Positions 1 through 10,195 of a stretch of DNA of 12,500 nucleotides are shown piece after piece. This stretch comes from Symbiodinium natans. Lineage: Eukaryota; Sar; Dinophyceae; Suessiales; Symbiodiniaceae. The stretch is from NCBI GenBank assembly GCA_905221605.1, contig CAJNDS010000702.1, positions 125,001 to 137,500 of the forward strand, in the 5' to 3' direction. The notes under the pieces are model-generated. The model worked only from the letters and a program-made list of their open reading frames with translations, was not told the DNA's origin and searched no databases. The translations under genes were made by a program, and so were the position numbers. Numbering within the stretch: the stretch's first letter is position 1; each line of letters begins with the position of its first letter.

Positions 1-129
1 GGCCTTGGCCTTCCGTTCAACGACGACGAGAACCTCCTGAGGGACACAGCCCGGGCCCAAATGGTTTTATTAGGGGTTAAGGTTGACTTGGTCGAACTTA
101 AGGTCTCCCTAATCCCTACCTTGGCCTAA
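1..129 (+). CDS. possible 3' end of an upstream gene (partial)
   Basis: Frame 1 is open from the first base to a TAA at 127-129. Its first 20 or so codons look coding, with a GC-rich third position and a stretch reading LPFNDDENLLRDTARAQ. After about position 60 the composition becomes AT-richer and less gene-like, so the real exon may end there. Nothing in it identifies a family. It could equally be a chance open frame. Confidence 0.25.
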   Translation, partial: GLGLPFNDDENLLRDTARAQMVLLGVKVDLVELKVSLIPTLA

Positions 130-136
130 ACCCTTA
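105..136 (+). repeat. degenerate telomere-like CCCTAAA block
   Basis: The stretch holds CTAATCCCTA, CCTAAACCC and related decayed copies of CCCTAAA at the left edge of the AT-rich island. It is too degenerate to call alone; it counts because two further blocks (453-486 and 628-652) lie in the same orientation within 550 bp. Confidence 0.4.
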
Positions 137-627
137 TTAATAGCCCCAATAATAATATAATTTAATTTAATAATAATAATATTTAAAAATTATAATATTA
201 ATACAATGATAATAATAATAATAGTAATACTTTATTGAATCATAATAATTTAATATAATAATTAATAATAATATAATTTGAATGTAATTTAGTAATAATA
301 ATAATTTAGTAATAATTTAATTTGTAATAATCGTAATACTAATAATAATAATCATAATAATACATAGTCGTAAGTATCAGAGGTCTTAGTAATAATAGTA
401 TAGGAATTATCATAATAATAGCCAACACGAATAATATTTCACAGTAATTTAATAACCCTAAACCCTAAACCCTAAACCCTAAACCCTTCAGAATAATATA
501 GTAAATAATAATAGCGACGTTATCGTAATATGAGTAACAAGATTTGTCATTTCAATTAGTCAAAATCAGAGTCAATGACAAATAGTATGAAGAATAGCTT
601 GCAGTCATCATAATTCTAATTTAACAA
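137..627. other. AT-rich island of TAA/AAT trinucleotide tracts
   Basis: About 490 bp of very low GC, made largely of imperfect (TAA)n / (AAT)n runs with stops in all frames. I see no gene in it. The flanking DNA is GC-rich, so this is a sharp compositional island. It could be an intron, an intergenic spacer or a decayed mobile element; no terminal repeats or coding remnants were found that would decide. Confidence 0.7.
453..486 (+). repeat. interstitial telomeric repeat (CCCTAAA)4
   Basis: Four complete and one partial CCCTAAA units run without a mismatch from about 456 to 486. This is the plant-type telomere sequence, which has also been reported for dinoflagellates. With unrelated sequence and genes on both sides it is interstitial and not a chromosome end in this window. 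A weaker decayed copy follows at 628-652. Confidence 0.85.
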
Positions 628-652
628 AGTAACCCTTAAACCCAAAACCTGT
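628..652 (+). repeat. degenerate telomere-like block
   Basis: The segment AACCCTTAAACCCAAAACC is a decayed version of the CCCTAAA array at 453-486, in the same orientation, at the right edge of the AT-rich island. Confidence 0.45.
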
Positions 653-857
653 AGGTATGTCTAGGCCTCTAGCCACATTGCCTCGAGGTTGCGTTGGCAG
701 CCCGCGGAGATCCACAGCAAAGGTCTCCCTGGCACGGCTTCGCTTCGGCTCATTGTTTTGGCATGATTTGGCGGGGCCTGTTCATGCTTCATTGGCAAAC
801 CATGCGGCTCAATGGCCCCCAGGCCTAGGTATTTTAGGGCCAGTCCCAGTGGCTGCA

Positions 858-2438
858 ATGGGGCGGACGACGGGGGAGCCTCGGAAAAGGCCTAAGCGTT
901 GCACGAAGAAGACGAAGGCGAATTTGTCAGCGATTTGAATTCCATGAGTCAGAATCACAAAAATATCAGAATATGTGAAAGTGATAAGTGTCCCTGCAGG
1001 CCTCGAAGCGCAGATCACCCATGCCTTCATCAAGCCCTAGTTCCAGCAGTGAGTCTTCTGCAACTCCGGCAGCTTCTGCTCATCACCGAAGAAGGCCTCT
1101 GGCCTTGAGCCGGCAGCTTCTGCTCATCCACCGAAGAAGGCCTCTGGCCTTGAGCCGGCAGCTTCTGCTCATCCACCGAAGAAGGCCTCTGGCCCTGAGC
1201 AGGCCTCAAATGCCGGGAAGGCTTCTGGCCTTGAGAAGGCTTCGGCCTCAAATGCGGGGAAGGCCTCTGGCCCCGAGAAGGCTACGGCCCCGCCTTCTAC
1301 GCTGGTCTCTGGCCCCGAGAAGGCTACGGCCCCACCTCCCATGCCGGTCTCAAATGGAAGTGGCGCAGCTTCGGCTCCTCCGCCGAAGCAAGCTCAGAAG
1401 GCAAGGTTTCCGCGTAGTCAAATTAGGCCAGCAAGTCTCGCTTGAATCTTAGTCATTGTTCTTGTTTTTATTCAGCCCATCAGGCAAAGGCTCGGCCTCC
1501 CAGATGCTTGCCTCCAGATCCCAACTCAAACCGCGGCAAGAAAAGGGCTGCGCACAAAGTTACTTGGCCGCAGCTGGCAGCAGTACTACAAATGGCAACT
1601 TGTGTGAGTATTTATTTAGGTGTTTTATCTCAGAAGCATTTCTGGCAAATAAGGCCAGTGTGGAGGCCAAGAAGGCCAAGACGACGGCAAAGAAGGCATC
1701 AGCGCCGAGTGACACCCCGGCCTCCACATCGGCCGCCGCCCGGGCCTCTGCGCCGAGCCCTGCGCCGCCCGCCGCACGCGCCTCCGCGCCGGAGCGGCCA
1801 GCGTCCCTGGCCCCAGGGTTTGATTGTGGTCCTCCGCCAAACTTCATCATTTCCGGAGCCTACTACTTGGGATGATCACATCATGTTCTCTTAAGTCTTT
1901 GGTTACTGGTCTCAATTTAAAATCTCGTCCTAAGCCTAAGGACAAAATGACATGATCATTTTGCGGATCTGAGGGCCTCGAGATGCAGCCTACGATATCC
2001 AGATGGCGGAGTATGTGGGGCGGGTTGCTGCTGAAAATGCGGCCTTGAGGATGGTGGTTCCTTTGCTGGGTTATGACTTCTGTTGTCAAGGTGTGTTGCG
2101 CTGCCGAGTGGCTTGTCTCGCTTGTGACACCCAAGGTGCCCAAGGCCCACGTTGAGACCCTGCATGCTGTGCAAAGGGGCACCCATCAGTTCCAGTTTGA
2201 CCACAGTGGCAGCATGGCCTCACATCCTTGGGCGACAGCGAGCGGCATGTACGTAGCTGGGCATTCACACAGGCAAATTTTCAATTTTAAATTGGCCGCC
2301 GCAGTTTTAAATTGAATCAATTGTCTTGTCAGTCGACTGAAAGCCTAGCCACAACGATAAACAGCTGAGGTGTTCGAGACGAACATGCATCCTTGGGACC
2401 CGATTCCTGAGCACAAGGGCAAAGGCAAAGGAAAGTAG
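858..2438 (+). CDS. gene A: Lys/Ala/Ser/Pro-rich basic protein, 7 exons
   Basis: Proposed exons: 858-917, 1000-1413, 1476-1603, 1654-1828, 1974-2056, 2136-2252, 2370-2438 (about 348 aa). Introns: 918-999 is GC-AG; the others are GT-AG, with a GTGAGT donor at 1604. Junction phases agree. The start at 858 is chosen because it opens a basic run (RKRPKRCTKKTK) that continues through the first junction into SKRRSP; an in-frame ATG at 657 is possible. Exon 2 is Ser-rich, then repeats PPKKASGLEPAASAH units. Exon 3 has NRGKKRAAHKV. Exon 4 is EAKKAKTTAKKASAP followed by an Ala/Pro linker. Exon 5 is a helix (YDIQMAEYVGRVAAENAAL). The end is HPWDPIPEHKGKGKGK, then stop. Composition recalls histone H1-like or other DNA- or RNA-binding basic proteins, but no globular family is recognised. 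Exon 2 needs a 1-nt frame correction near 1084, so the gene is either a pseudogene or carries an assembly indel. Confidence 0.6.
1088..1177 (+). repeat. 45-bp tandem coding repeat in gene A
   Basis: Two identical 45-bp units (1088-1132, 1133-1177) are followed by a partial third from 1178. Each encodes a 15-aa unit containing KKASGLEPAASAH. The sequence just before the first unit matches the unit's end except that it reads CATCACCG where the later copies read CATCCACCG. That is one base shorter and breaks the reading frame. Confidence 0.9.
2280..2316. repeat. AT-rich inverted repeat in gene A intron
   Basis: Arms TTCAATTTTAAA (2280-2291) and TTTTAAATTGAA (2305-2316) pair with one mismatch around a 13-nt GC-rich loop. 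The repeat sits within the proposed last intron of gene A (2253-2369). Function unknown. Confidence 0.5.
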
Positions 2439-2927
2439 ACTTCCAACATGGGTCATCCAGCCAGTCCGGCCTCCTTAGTCTTAGTTCACTGGTTACGGCC
2501 TCTCGAATCATAGGTTCGATTGGAGGCGTGCAATGGTGCATGGCCTTGAGACATTTTTAGTTGATCCTGCTGGCCTCCTGGCAGAGGTTTCTTGGTCTGC
2601 TGCCTGGCGGCGCGAAAAAAGGATTAGGCTTCCATGTAGACTACAGCCAGCTGTGCCGCTGCAGTTGCTTCATCTTGACAGACATGTTTGGTCTCTGACA
2701 AATGACATCTTTGCCAGGTCTCTTCGGTCTTCCTACCAGGAGGTCGTGTTCATTGTGCTGGCGTGGTTCGCCCGGCATGTCCTTGCTGCATTTCAGTGCT
2801 GAGTCACACCATTAACATTGATTTCTTGTCAGCAGTGTGCCAAGTGCGACCCACGCAGTCTTTGGGCACAAGTAAAGGTCTGCCTTGCCCATTGCTTTGG
2901 TATTTTTGTCTGACATCAATCACAATC
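2439..2927 (+). other. spacer between genes A and B, with a weak ORF
   Basis: This should hold the 3' UTR of gene A and the 5' region of gene B. One frame is open from an ATG at 2533 to a stop at 2800-2802 (89 aa). Part of it (about 2640-2790) has a coding look but matches no family I recognise. It could be an unassigned upstream exon of gene B or chance. No promoter motif is called. The spliced-leader sequence expected on dinoflagellate mRNAs is added in trans and would not be seen here. Confidence 0.35.
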
Positions 2928-6063
<3,136 letters not shown>

Positions 6064-7105
6064 CTGGTGGAGGTGGCATAGGCAGTGAGCCTCTCCGGCA
6101 GGCTTCGGGTGCCCTGAATTCCGGCCCGTGTGAGCACTGGTTTCAGGTCTGGCCTCAGCTTTTGCAGCGTTCGTTTCACGGCCTCATCGGCTGGAAAGAC
6201 TGTGTTTTCTGCTCATGTTTGCTGGGGTTGGCTTAAGCGCAGAGCTTAAAAGGGCTGGGTCTACAATTTAATTAGACGCCGTGTCTCAGAGCGTGTGCGG
6301 TCTAACAGTCAAAGACTGAAAGCCGCTTTTGCAGCCACAAGCAGGCATCGGAAAACCGCACTGCTAGTGACTATAGTGCTTTGTCTGCTGTGTTTGGCTT
6401 GTTTTGCGTCACTCCCTCACTTAAGTGCCAGGTCGACATCGGTCTGGCCTCATTGACAGACGTGCTGGGCTCCCGCAGCAAAGGAGGGAAGAGAAGGGCA
6501 GTGTTGAAGGACGTCATGATGATGTCCTTCGAGACTGCTCTTCTCTTCCTTTTTTTGCTGCGGGGGCCAAGCAACCGCACGGCCTCGAAGCATGTCCAGC
6601 CCCTAACAGGCCCTAACAACCTGCAGGTCTGAGTCTGAAGCATGTCCTGTCCAGTGTTTCAGTCGCATGTGTGTAGTGGGGTACAGCTGTCTGAGTCTGA
6701 GGTATTTCAAAAGCGACCCGTCAGCCCTGGGCGTGGCGCCCGGTTCTGCATTGACTGGGCAGTCCTCTGAGACATAGTTAGTTATTTCAAATTGGCCTGG
6801 CTGACTGTCTCACTTAGGGAACGAATCTGGTATCTGGTCTCTGTGACGCGGTCTCCAACTCGGTGAGGTCCTCGGCGCACGGTCTTGATTCTCTGTAGAT
6901 TCGATATTGGGATCGACTGGTGCCGTCACAAGGACTCACTGCCGTCAAGAACTCAGACGTGCTCGCTTCCCAGCCAACCTGTGATGTGTCAATGGTCCTG
7001 GTAATTTGAAATGGCGTTCTGTGAACTCAGGGGCCTCTCATTGGCAGTGTTGTGGCCTTGGTGATGTGACACTGAGTCAGATTTTTTGTTGCGCGTGGAC
7101 TCACG
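6064..7105. other. gene-free spacer downstream of gene B
   Basis: About 1 kb without an exon I can defend. It should hold the 3' UTR of gene B. The open frames on both strands at 6371-6643 are mirror images produced by the long inverted repeat at 6464-6572. Otherwise I see only dispersed short motifs such as TTTCAAATTGG (6786) and its near-complement AATTTGAAATGG (7003). Confidence 0.5.
6464..6572. repeat. long imperfect hairpin (~50-nt arms)
   Basis: The left arm (about 6464-6512) and right arm (about 6522-6572) are near reverse complements. The best segments are CCCGCAGCAAA against the T-run plus GCTGCGGG, GGAAGAGAAGGGCAGT against ACTGCTCTTCTCTTCC, and GAAGGACGTC against GATGTCCTTC. The centre is ATGATGAT. 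There are a few mismatches and a small length difference in the T-run. If transcribed it would fold into one long stem-loop. Candidates are a small-RNA precursor or a fold-back (MITE-like) element. Confidence 0.8.
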
Positions 7106-7306
7106 ATGCGTGTCGTCGTGCCAAGATTCTTCTTCGATGATGGGCTTTGGTGCCTCTCATCGGACGGCTCGGCCCTTAATGGCAGTGGTCTAGTAGACTT
7201 CAAGACACTGGCGCCATGGCCTTCACGGAAACCTCAGTTGCCAGGAAGGTTCAAGCGGCTCCCGGCCCAGCTAAGGACAGTTAGAAACATGTACGCTCTG
7301 AGGTGA
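7106..7306 (+). other. weak ORF upstream of gene C
   Basis: A 66-codon frame with ATG at 7106 and TGA at 7304 looks partly coding. An overlapping frame from ATG at 7215 starts MAFTETSVARKV and also has a coding look. Either could be a 5' exon of gene C, separated from it by the AT-rich block at 7311-7412. Neither can be fixed from sequence alone. Confidence 0.25.
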
Positions 7307-7369
7307 TCAGTGTCACGAATACGAATTTCAATTAAATTTTTTATAAAAAAGAATTAATATATAAGTAAG

Positions 7370-7403
7370 TTTAAAGTTTAACCAGTTATGGTTAAACTTT
7401 AAA
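7370..7403. repeat. perfect 14-bp AT-rich palindrome
   Basis: Arms TTTAAAGTTTAACC (7370-7383) and GGTTAAACTTTAAA (7390-7403) are exact reverse complements around a 6-nt loop. It lies in an AT-rich block (7311-7412) just before gene C. It may be a fold-back element end or a structured intron or leader. Confidence 0.9.
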
Positions 7404-7450
7404 AGGTCTCATATTTTTGTCTGCGCTGGCGGAAGAGCTGCTGTTTTGCC

Positions 7451-8590
7451 ATGACCCACTACATAGCTCATGGGATGCCCGGATGCCTGAAGGCCTGCAA
7501 GCCGGCTAGCTTGGGCGACCCTGGGCTGAAACGGTTTTTTGCTTCAGGTTTCCCAGTGGGTGCTGCGCCAGTGCCGGAAGTGTCATTTCAGGTCAGGTGT
7601 CCGCACGTCATTTGCGTGCATGACAAGAACGACGCGCAGCCTCACTTCTACAAACAGCCCTGGGAACTTCAAAAACCATACTGGGACGCATTCCTCCAAG
7701 AGGTGGTGGCGGCTCTAAGGTACAATGACAAGAAGGCTGGCCAATCACGCTGCAGTTGTCTGATCTTGCTGAGTGCGAAGTCAGTCTTCAAAGACTTTGA
7801 AGCCCGCCTGCCAGGAGGACTCTTGGCCTAAGTTCAAGAATCTCAGCTTCAAGGACAAGGAGCAGTTTCTGGGGACTCCACAGGCAAACGAGGCCTTTGT
7901 AAAGCGTGCGTCGCCTGGGACTCATACTCCAGTCCGGCTGAGTCCTTTAAGTGCATCTGCGAATCTTAGTTTGTGTCTCGCTGAGGTACCAAGGCCTTCT
8001 GAGGCATATGGAAGCATGCAGAAACAATGCGGGCCTGGTCTTTCGTCGCAAGATCGGAAAGCAGCCCCCGGATCTCGCCACTCCTGCGGCCTCCGCCAAC
8101 ATCCCGGTCACAAAGCGGAGGGGAGGTCCCAAAAAGGGCCAGAAGTACAAGAAGAAGGCAGCGCCAAAGCACGAGGTAGTTTAGTTATGGCATGGCCGAA
8201 TTACTTGTGTGACTCACATTGACACGGACATTGTCTCGGGGTTTAGGGTTTGGGGTTTAGTCAGGGTTAGACCGCGCCTTGCAGGCCGACGGCCTCGTCC
8301 TGAAGGAGCAGCGCAGCAAGAAGACGGCCGTTCCCAGGAGTCACTTCTTGAAGATTGGGAATGCTTTCCTCAAGGTCTTGGGCCCGAAGTATGCTGGTGA
8401 CGGAGACAAGCCAGAGTACATGAAGCTGAGCAAAGAAGCATTGACGTGCCTGCAGCAGGCCGCGGAGGAGATGGCCTCCCAACGTATCAGGGCCTGGAAC
8501 GTTGCTGCCAACCATCGAGCTGGTCGAAAAGGCAAGGAGACGGAGATTAATGAGACGGACATCCGTGCCGTTCGACTGATGAGCCGTTAG
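7451..8590 (+). CDS. gene C: histone-fold protein, H3-like C-terminus
   Basis: Exons: 7451-7735, 7815-7903, 7986-8175, 8285-8590; stop TAG at 8588-8590 (about 289 aa). Introns 7736-7814 and 7904-7985 are GC-AG; 8176-8284 is GT-AG; junction phases agree. The start is uncertain: ATG at 7451 is used, but TTTTTTGCTTCAG before 7548 looks like an acceptor, so the first exon may lie upstream. Residues 1 to about 140 match no family I know. A basic segment (KRRGGPKKGQKYKKKAAPKH) follows. The last 90 residues align with the histone H3 fold: KLSKEALTCLQQAAEEMASQ matches helix 2 without gaps (shared A, LQ, A, E, then N, A and H further along), then EINETDIRAVRLMSR matches the loop 2-helix 3 region (I, DI, R). 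Loop 1 is longer than in canonical H3 and loop 2 has about 4 extra residues. A divergent H3 or centromeric type is possible; another histone-fold protein is the alternative. Confidence 0.6.
8237..8270 (+). repeat. TTTAGGG-like repeat inside gene C intron 3
   Basis: GGGTTTAGGGTTTGGGGTTTAG followed by TCAGGGTTAG lies within the intron 8176-8284. It is a decayed TTTAGGG array, G-rich on the sense strand, opposite in orientation to the block at 453-486. Confidence 0.7.
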
Positions 8591-8756
8591 GGCCTAGGGT
8601 GGGTCTAGGATTAGTACAGGGTCTAGGTCTAGACTCTAGGGATTAGGGTTTAGGGTTTCGTCTTAGTGCGGGTCTAGGTCTGGGGTCTAGGGTCTAGGGT
8701 CAAGGGCCTAGGGTCTGACTCTAGTAATTAGGGTTTAGGGTTTCGTTTTAGCGCTG
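8586..8756 (+). repeat. degenerate TTTAGGG / GTCTAGG repeat block after gene C
   Basis: Beginning at the stop codon of gene C, about 170 bp are made of TTAGGG, TTTAGGG, CTAGGG and GGTCTAGG variants. A longer unit containing TTAGGGTTTAGGGTTTCG occurs at 8643 and again at 8728, an 85-bp spacing. The block may serve as 3' UTR or lie just beyond it. Confidence 0.8.
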
Positions 8757-8789
8757 GACGAGGGTCTTTCGTCCGCAACTCTGGTCGGT

Positions 8790-9840
8790 GTGGAGCCTAT
8801 CACGCCAAACCAGCTGCAAGGCCTCCGAACACATGATTCAATATTAACGACGACGACAATAATAGCAGTGGACCAGACTTGGTGGCCTTGTGCACTTCAC
8901 CCGAGTAGAGTGTTAGGTCTGGGGAGACATGGCCTGACACGGGTCAAAAAACAAATTGTGCCTGCGTGCTCGGCAAGTTTGGCATGGCTCCGCACAGCTG
9001 TGGTTTGCCTGCTTTGGCTGTTGCCAAATCGAGGCCTCAGTGCTGATGGTGTCCAGCTGCTGCAGCACACCGTCAAGGCCAGAAACAATTTCAAGTCTGA
9101 CGACTTGACTCATTACATTAGTCGGATTGACATTGACCTTGGCCAGGTCCTGTGACATGGATCCTGGGCCTGGAGTGGGATTGAAGCGAGGTGCTCAAGC
9201 ATTGGTGCTCAAGCATCGGCTCTAGGTTTTCACCCGATTGCTTGGAATGGCTGCTCACGTGTATGGAGGCCGAGGAAACGATCAGAGCTTGGTTGTGCCA
9301 GGTGGGCGGGCAAGAGGGCTTCTTCCGGTGTTGCAACGCCTGGCCCTGCTAGCCAGGACCTTCGGCGAGGTTTCACGTTTTGGGCTGGAGTCTCTCACGT
9401 TCCCGCCTCAGTTGCGTTGCAGACACTTCTCCCTGTGCTTTCTTTCGTGTTCGACAGGCTTCAGACTGGTCAAACTATTGAGCCCCGACCGGCCTGTAAC
9501 TTTTGCGATTGTGCCAAGGTCAACGCCGGGGCCACTCGCAAAGGAAGCGGCCAGTGCCCGAGTGACCACATGACTTCCTAGCCAGTGGCTCCGACGTCAT
9601 GGGGTCGGTCGGCCACTCGCCGGTTCCTTTGCTGCTGGCACCTTGTCCAGCGCTACGCCGAGGGTCTCACAAAACACGGTCATAACAGAATTCCAGCCTC
9701 TCGTGGGTCGGAGGAGCGTGTGTCGGGCACTGCAACAATTTCATGGAGGGCCTGGTCCGACATGAGACTCTCATGTCGGACCAGGGCCTTCAGAGGGACC
9801 TTTGCCAGGCCTGCTCGACCCTGTGGCCTTGTGTGACTGG
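8790..9840 (+). CDS. gene D: multi-exon gene of unknown function (exon set)
   Basis: Exons that join in phase: 9034-9146 (SADGVQLLQHTVKARNNF, THYISRIDIDLGQ), 9226-9364 (VFTRLLGMAAHVYGGRG, LLPVLQRLALLARTFG), 9458-9518 (RLVKLLSPDRPVTFAIVP), 9697 to about 9825 (LSWVGGACVGHCNNFMEGLV, MSDQGLQRDLCQACSTLWP). Introns: 9147-9225 GT-AG, 9365-9457 GC-AG, 9519-9696 GT-AG. Third codon positions are strongly G/C in these frames. The 5' end is unclear; a frame open from 8790 leads into the first exon through less convincing sequence. CQAC and CVGHC could be part of a metal-binding site, but no complete zinc finger is visible. No family is recognised. It sits about 370 bp upstream of the proposed methyltransferase start on the same strand and could be its 5' part. 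Confidence 0.4.
9190..9216 (+). repeat. 14-bp tandem duplication in gene D intron
   Basis: GGTGCTCAAGCATT at 9190-9203 is followed at once by GGTGCTCAAGCAT at 9204-9216, within the proposed intron 9147-9225, 9 nt before the acceptor. Confidence 0.9.
9748..9788. repeat. near-perfect palindrome in a coding exon
   Basis: The sequence is symmetric about C9768: 17 bp pair perfectly on each side (CCTGGTCCGACATGAGA against TCTCATGTCGGACCAGG), one mismatch follows, then two more pairs. It lies in the exon of gene D encoding MEGLVRHETLMSDQGL, so the palindrome is compatible with coding. Confidence 0.9.
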
Positions 9841-9844
9841 TGTC

Positions 9845-9905
9845 AGCAAGAGCCCGTGTCAGCCAATGACCCCCGCGGAGTCATTGGCTGACCCGGACTC
9901 TTGCT
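9845..9905. repeat. 26-bp-arm hairpin, 9-nt loop
   Basis: The arms at 9845-9870 and 9880-9905 are reverse complements with two mismatches in 26 (AGCAAGAG...CAGCCAATGAC against GTCATTGGCTG...CTCTTGCT). The loop is CCCCGCGGA. It lies at or just past the 3' end of the last gene D exon, 57 bp after the previous palindrome. A structured 3' end, small-RNA precursor or fold-back element are possible. Confidence 0.9.
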
Positions 9906-9974
9906 GCAGACAGTGACAGGTTCGTCTCGCTCTCCAAGACCCTTGCCGGCACCCTCACACTCGCCTTTGCCCTT

Positions 9975-10181
9975 GTGGTATTGCAAGCATTGGTTCTGGC
10001 TCGGAACAGGTGTTATCAGCTGACAGGGGTCTTGCTGTCAATTTTCCACACGGCCCGGCGGCATCCAAACACCGGTAACCGCTGGCCTATGTTGAAAAAA
10101 GTTTGCAGACTCGCACACAGTGTGCATCTTTCTGAACAGCAGGTCTGCCAGCTTTTGACTTGCAGTTGTGTTGGTGTCTGA
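9975..10181 (+). other. ambiguous exon candidates before the methyltransferase
   Basis: One frame (10014-10140) reads CYQLTGVLLSIFH and RWPMLKKVCRLAHSVHLSEQ. Another, from an acceptor at 10009, reads VLSADRGLAVNFPHGPAASK up to a GT donor at 10078. Both look partly coding and only one can be right. The region links gene D and gene E, and its true frame would show whether they are one gene. Confidence 0.3.
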
Positions 10182-10195
10182 CACTGCTAGGCAAC

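Noticed and set aside
453-486. True chromosome end
   Set aside because: Only four units, with sequence on both sides; interstitial in this assembly.
988-1452. 154-codon frame rich in Arg and Leu
   Set aside because: Its first 30 residues are the true gene A frame, but after the 1-nt deletion at 1084 it reads repeats out of frame; the neighbouring frame gives Lys/Ala/Ser repeats continuing into the next exons.
6371-6643. ORFs on both strands with similar proteins
   Set aside because: Caused by the inverted repeat at 6464-6572; no other coding support.
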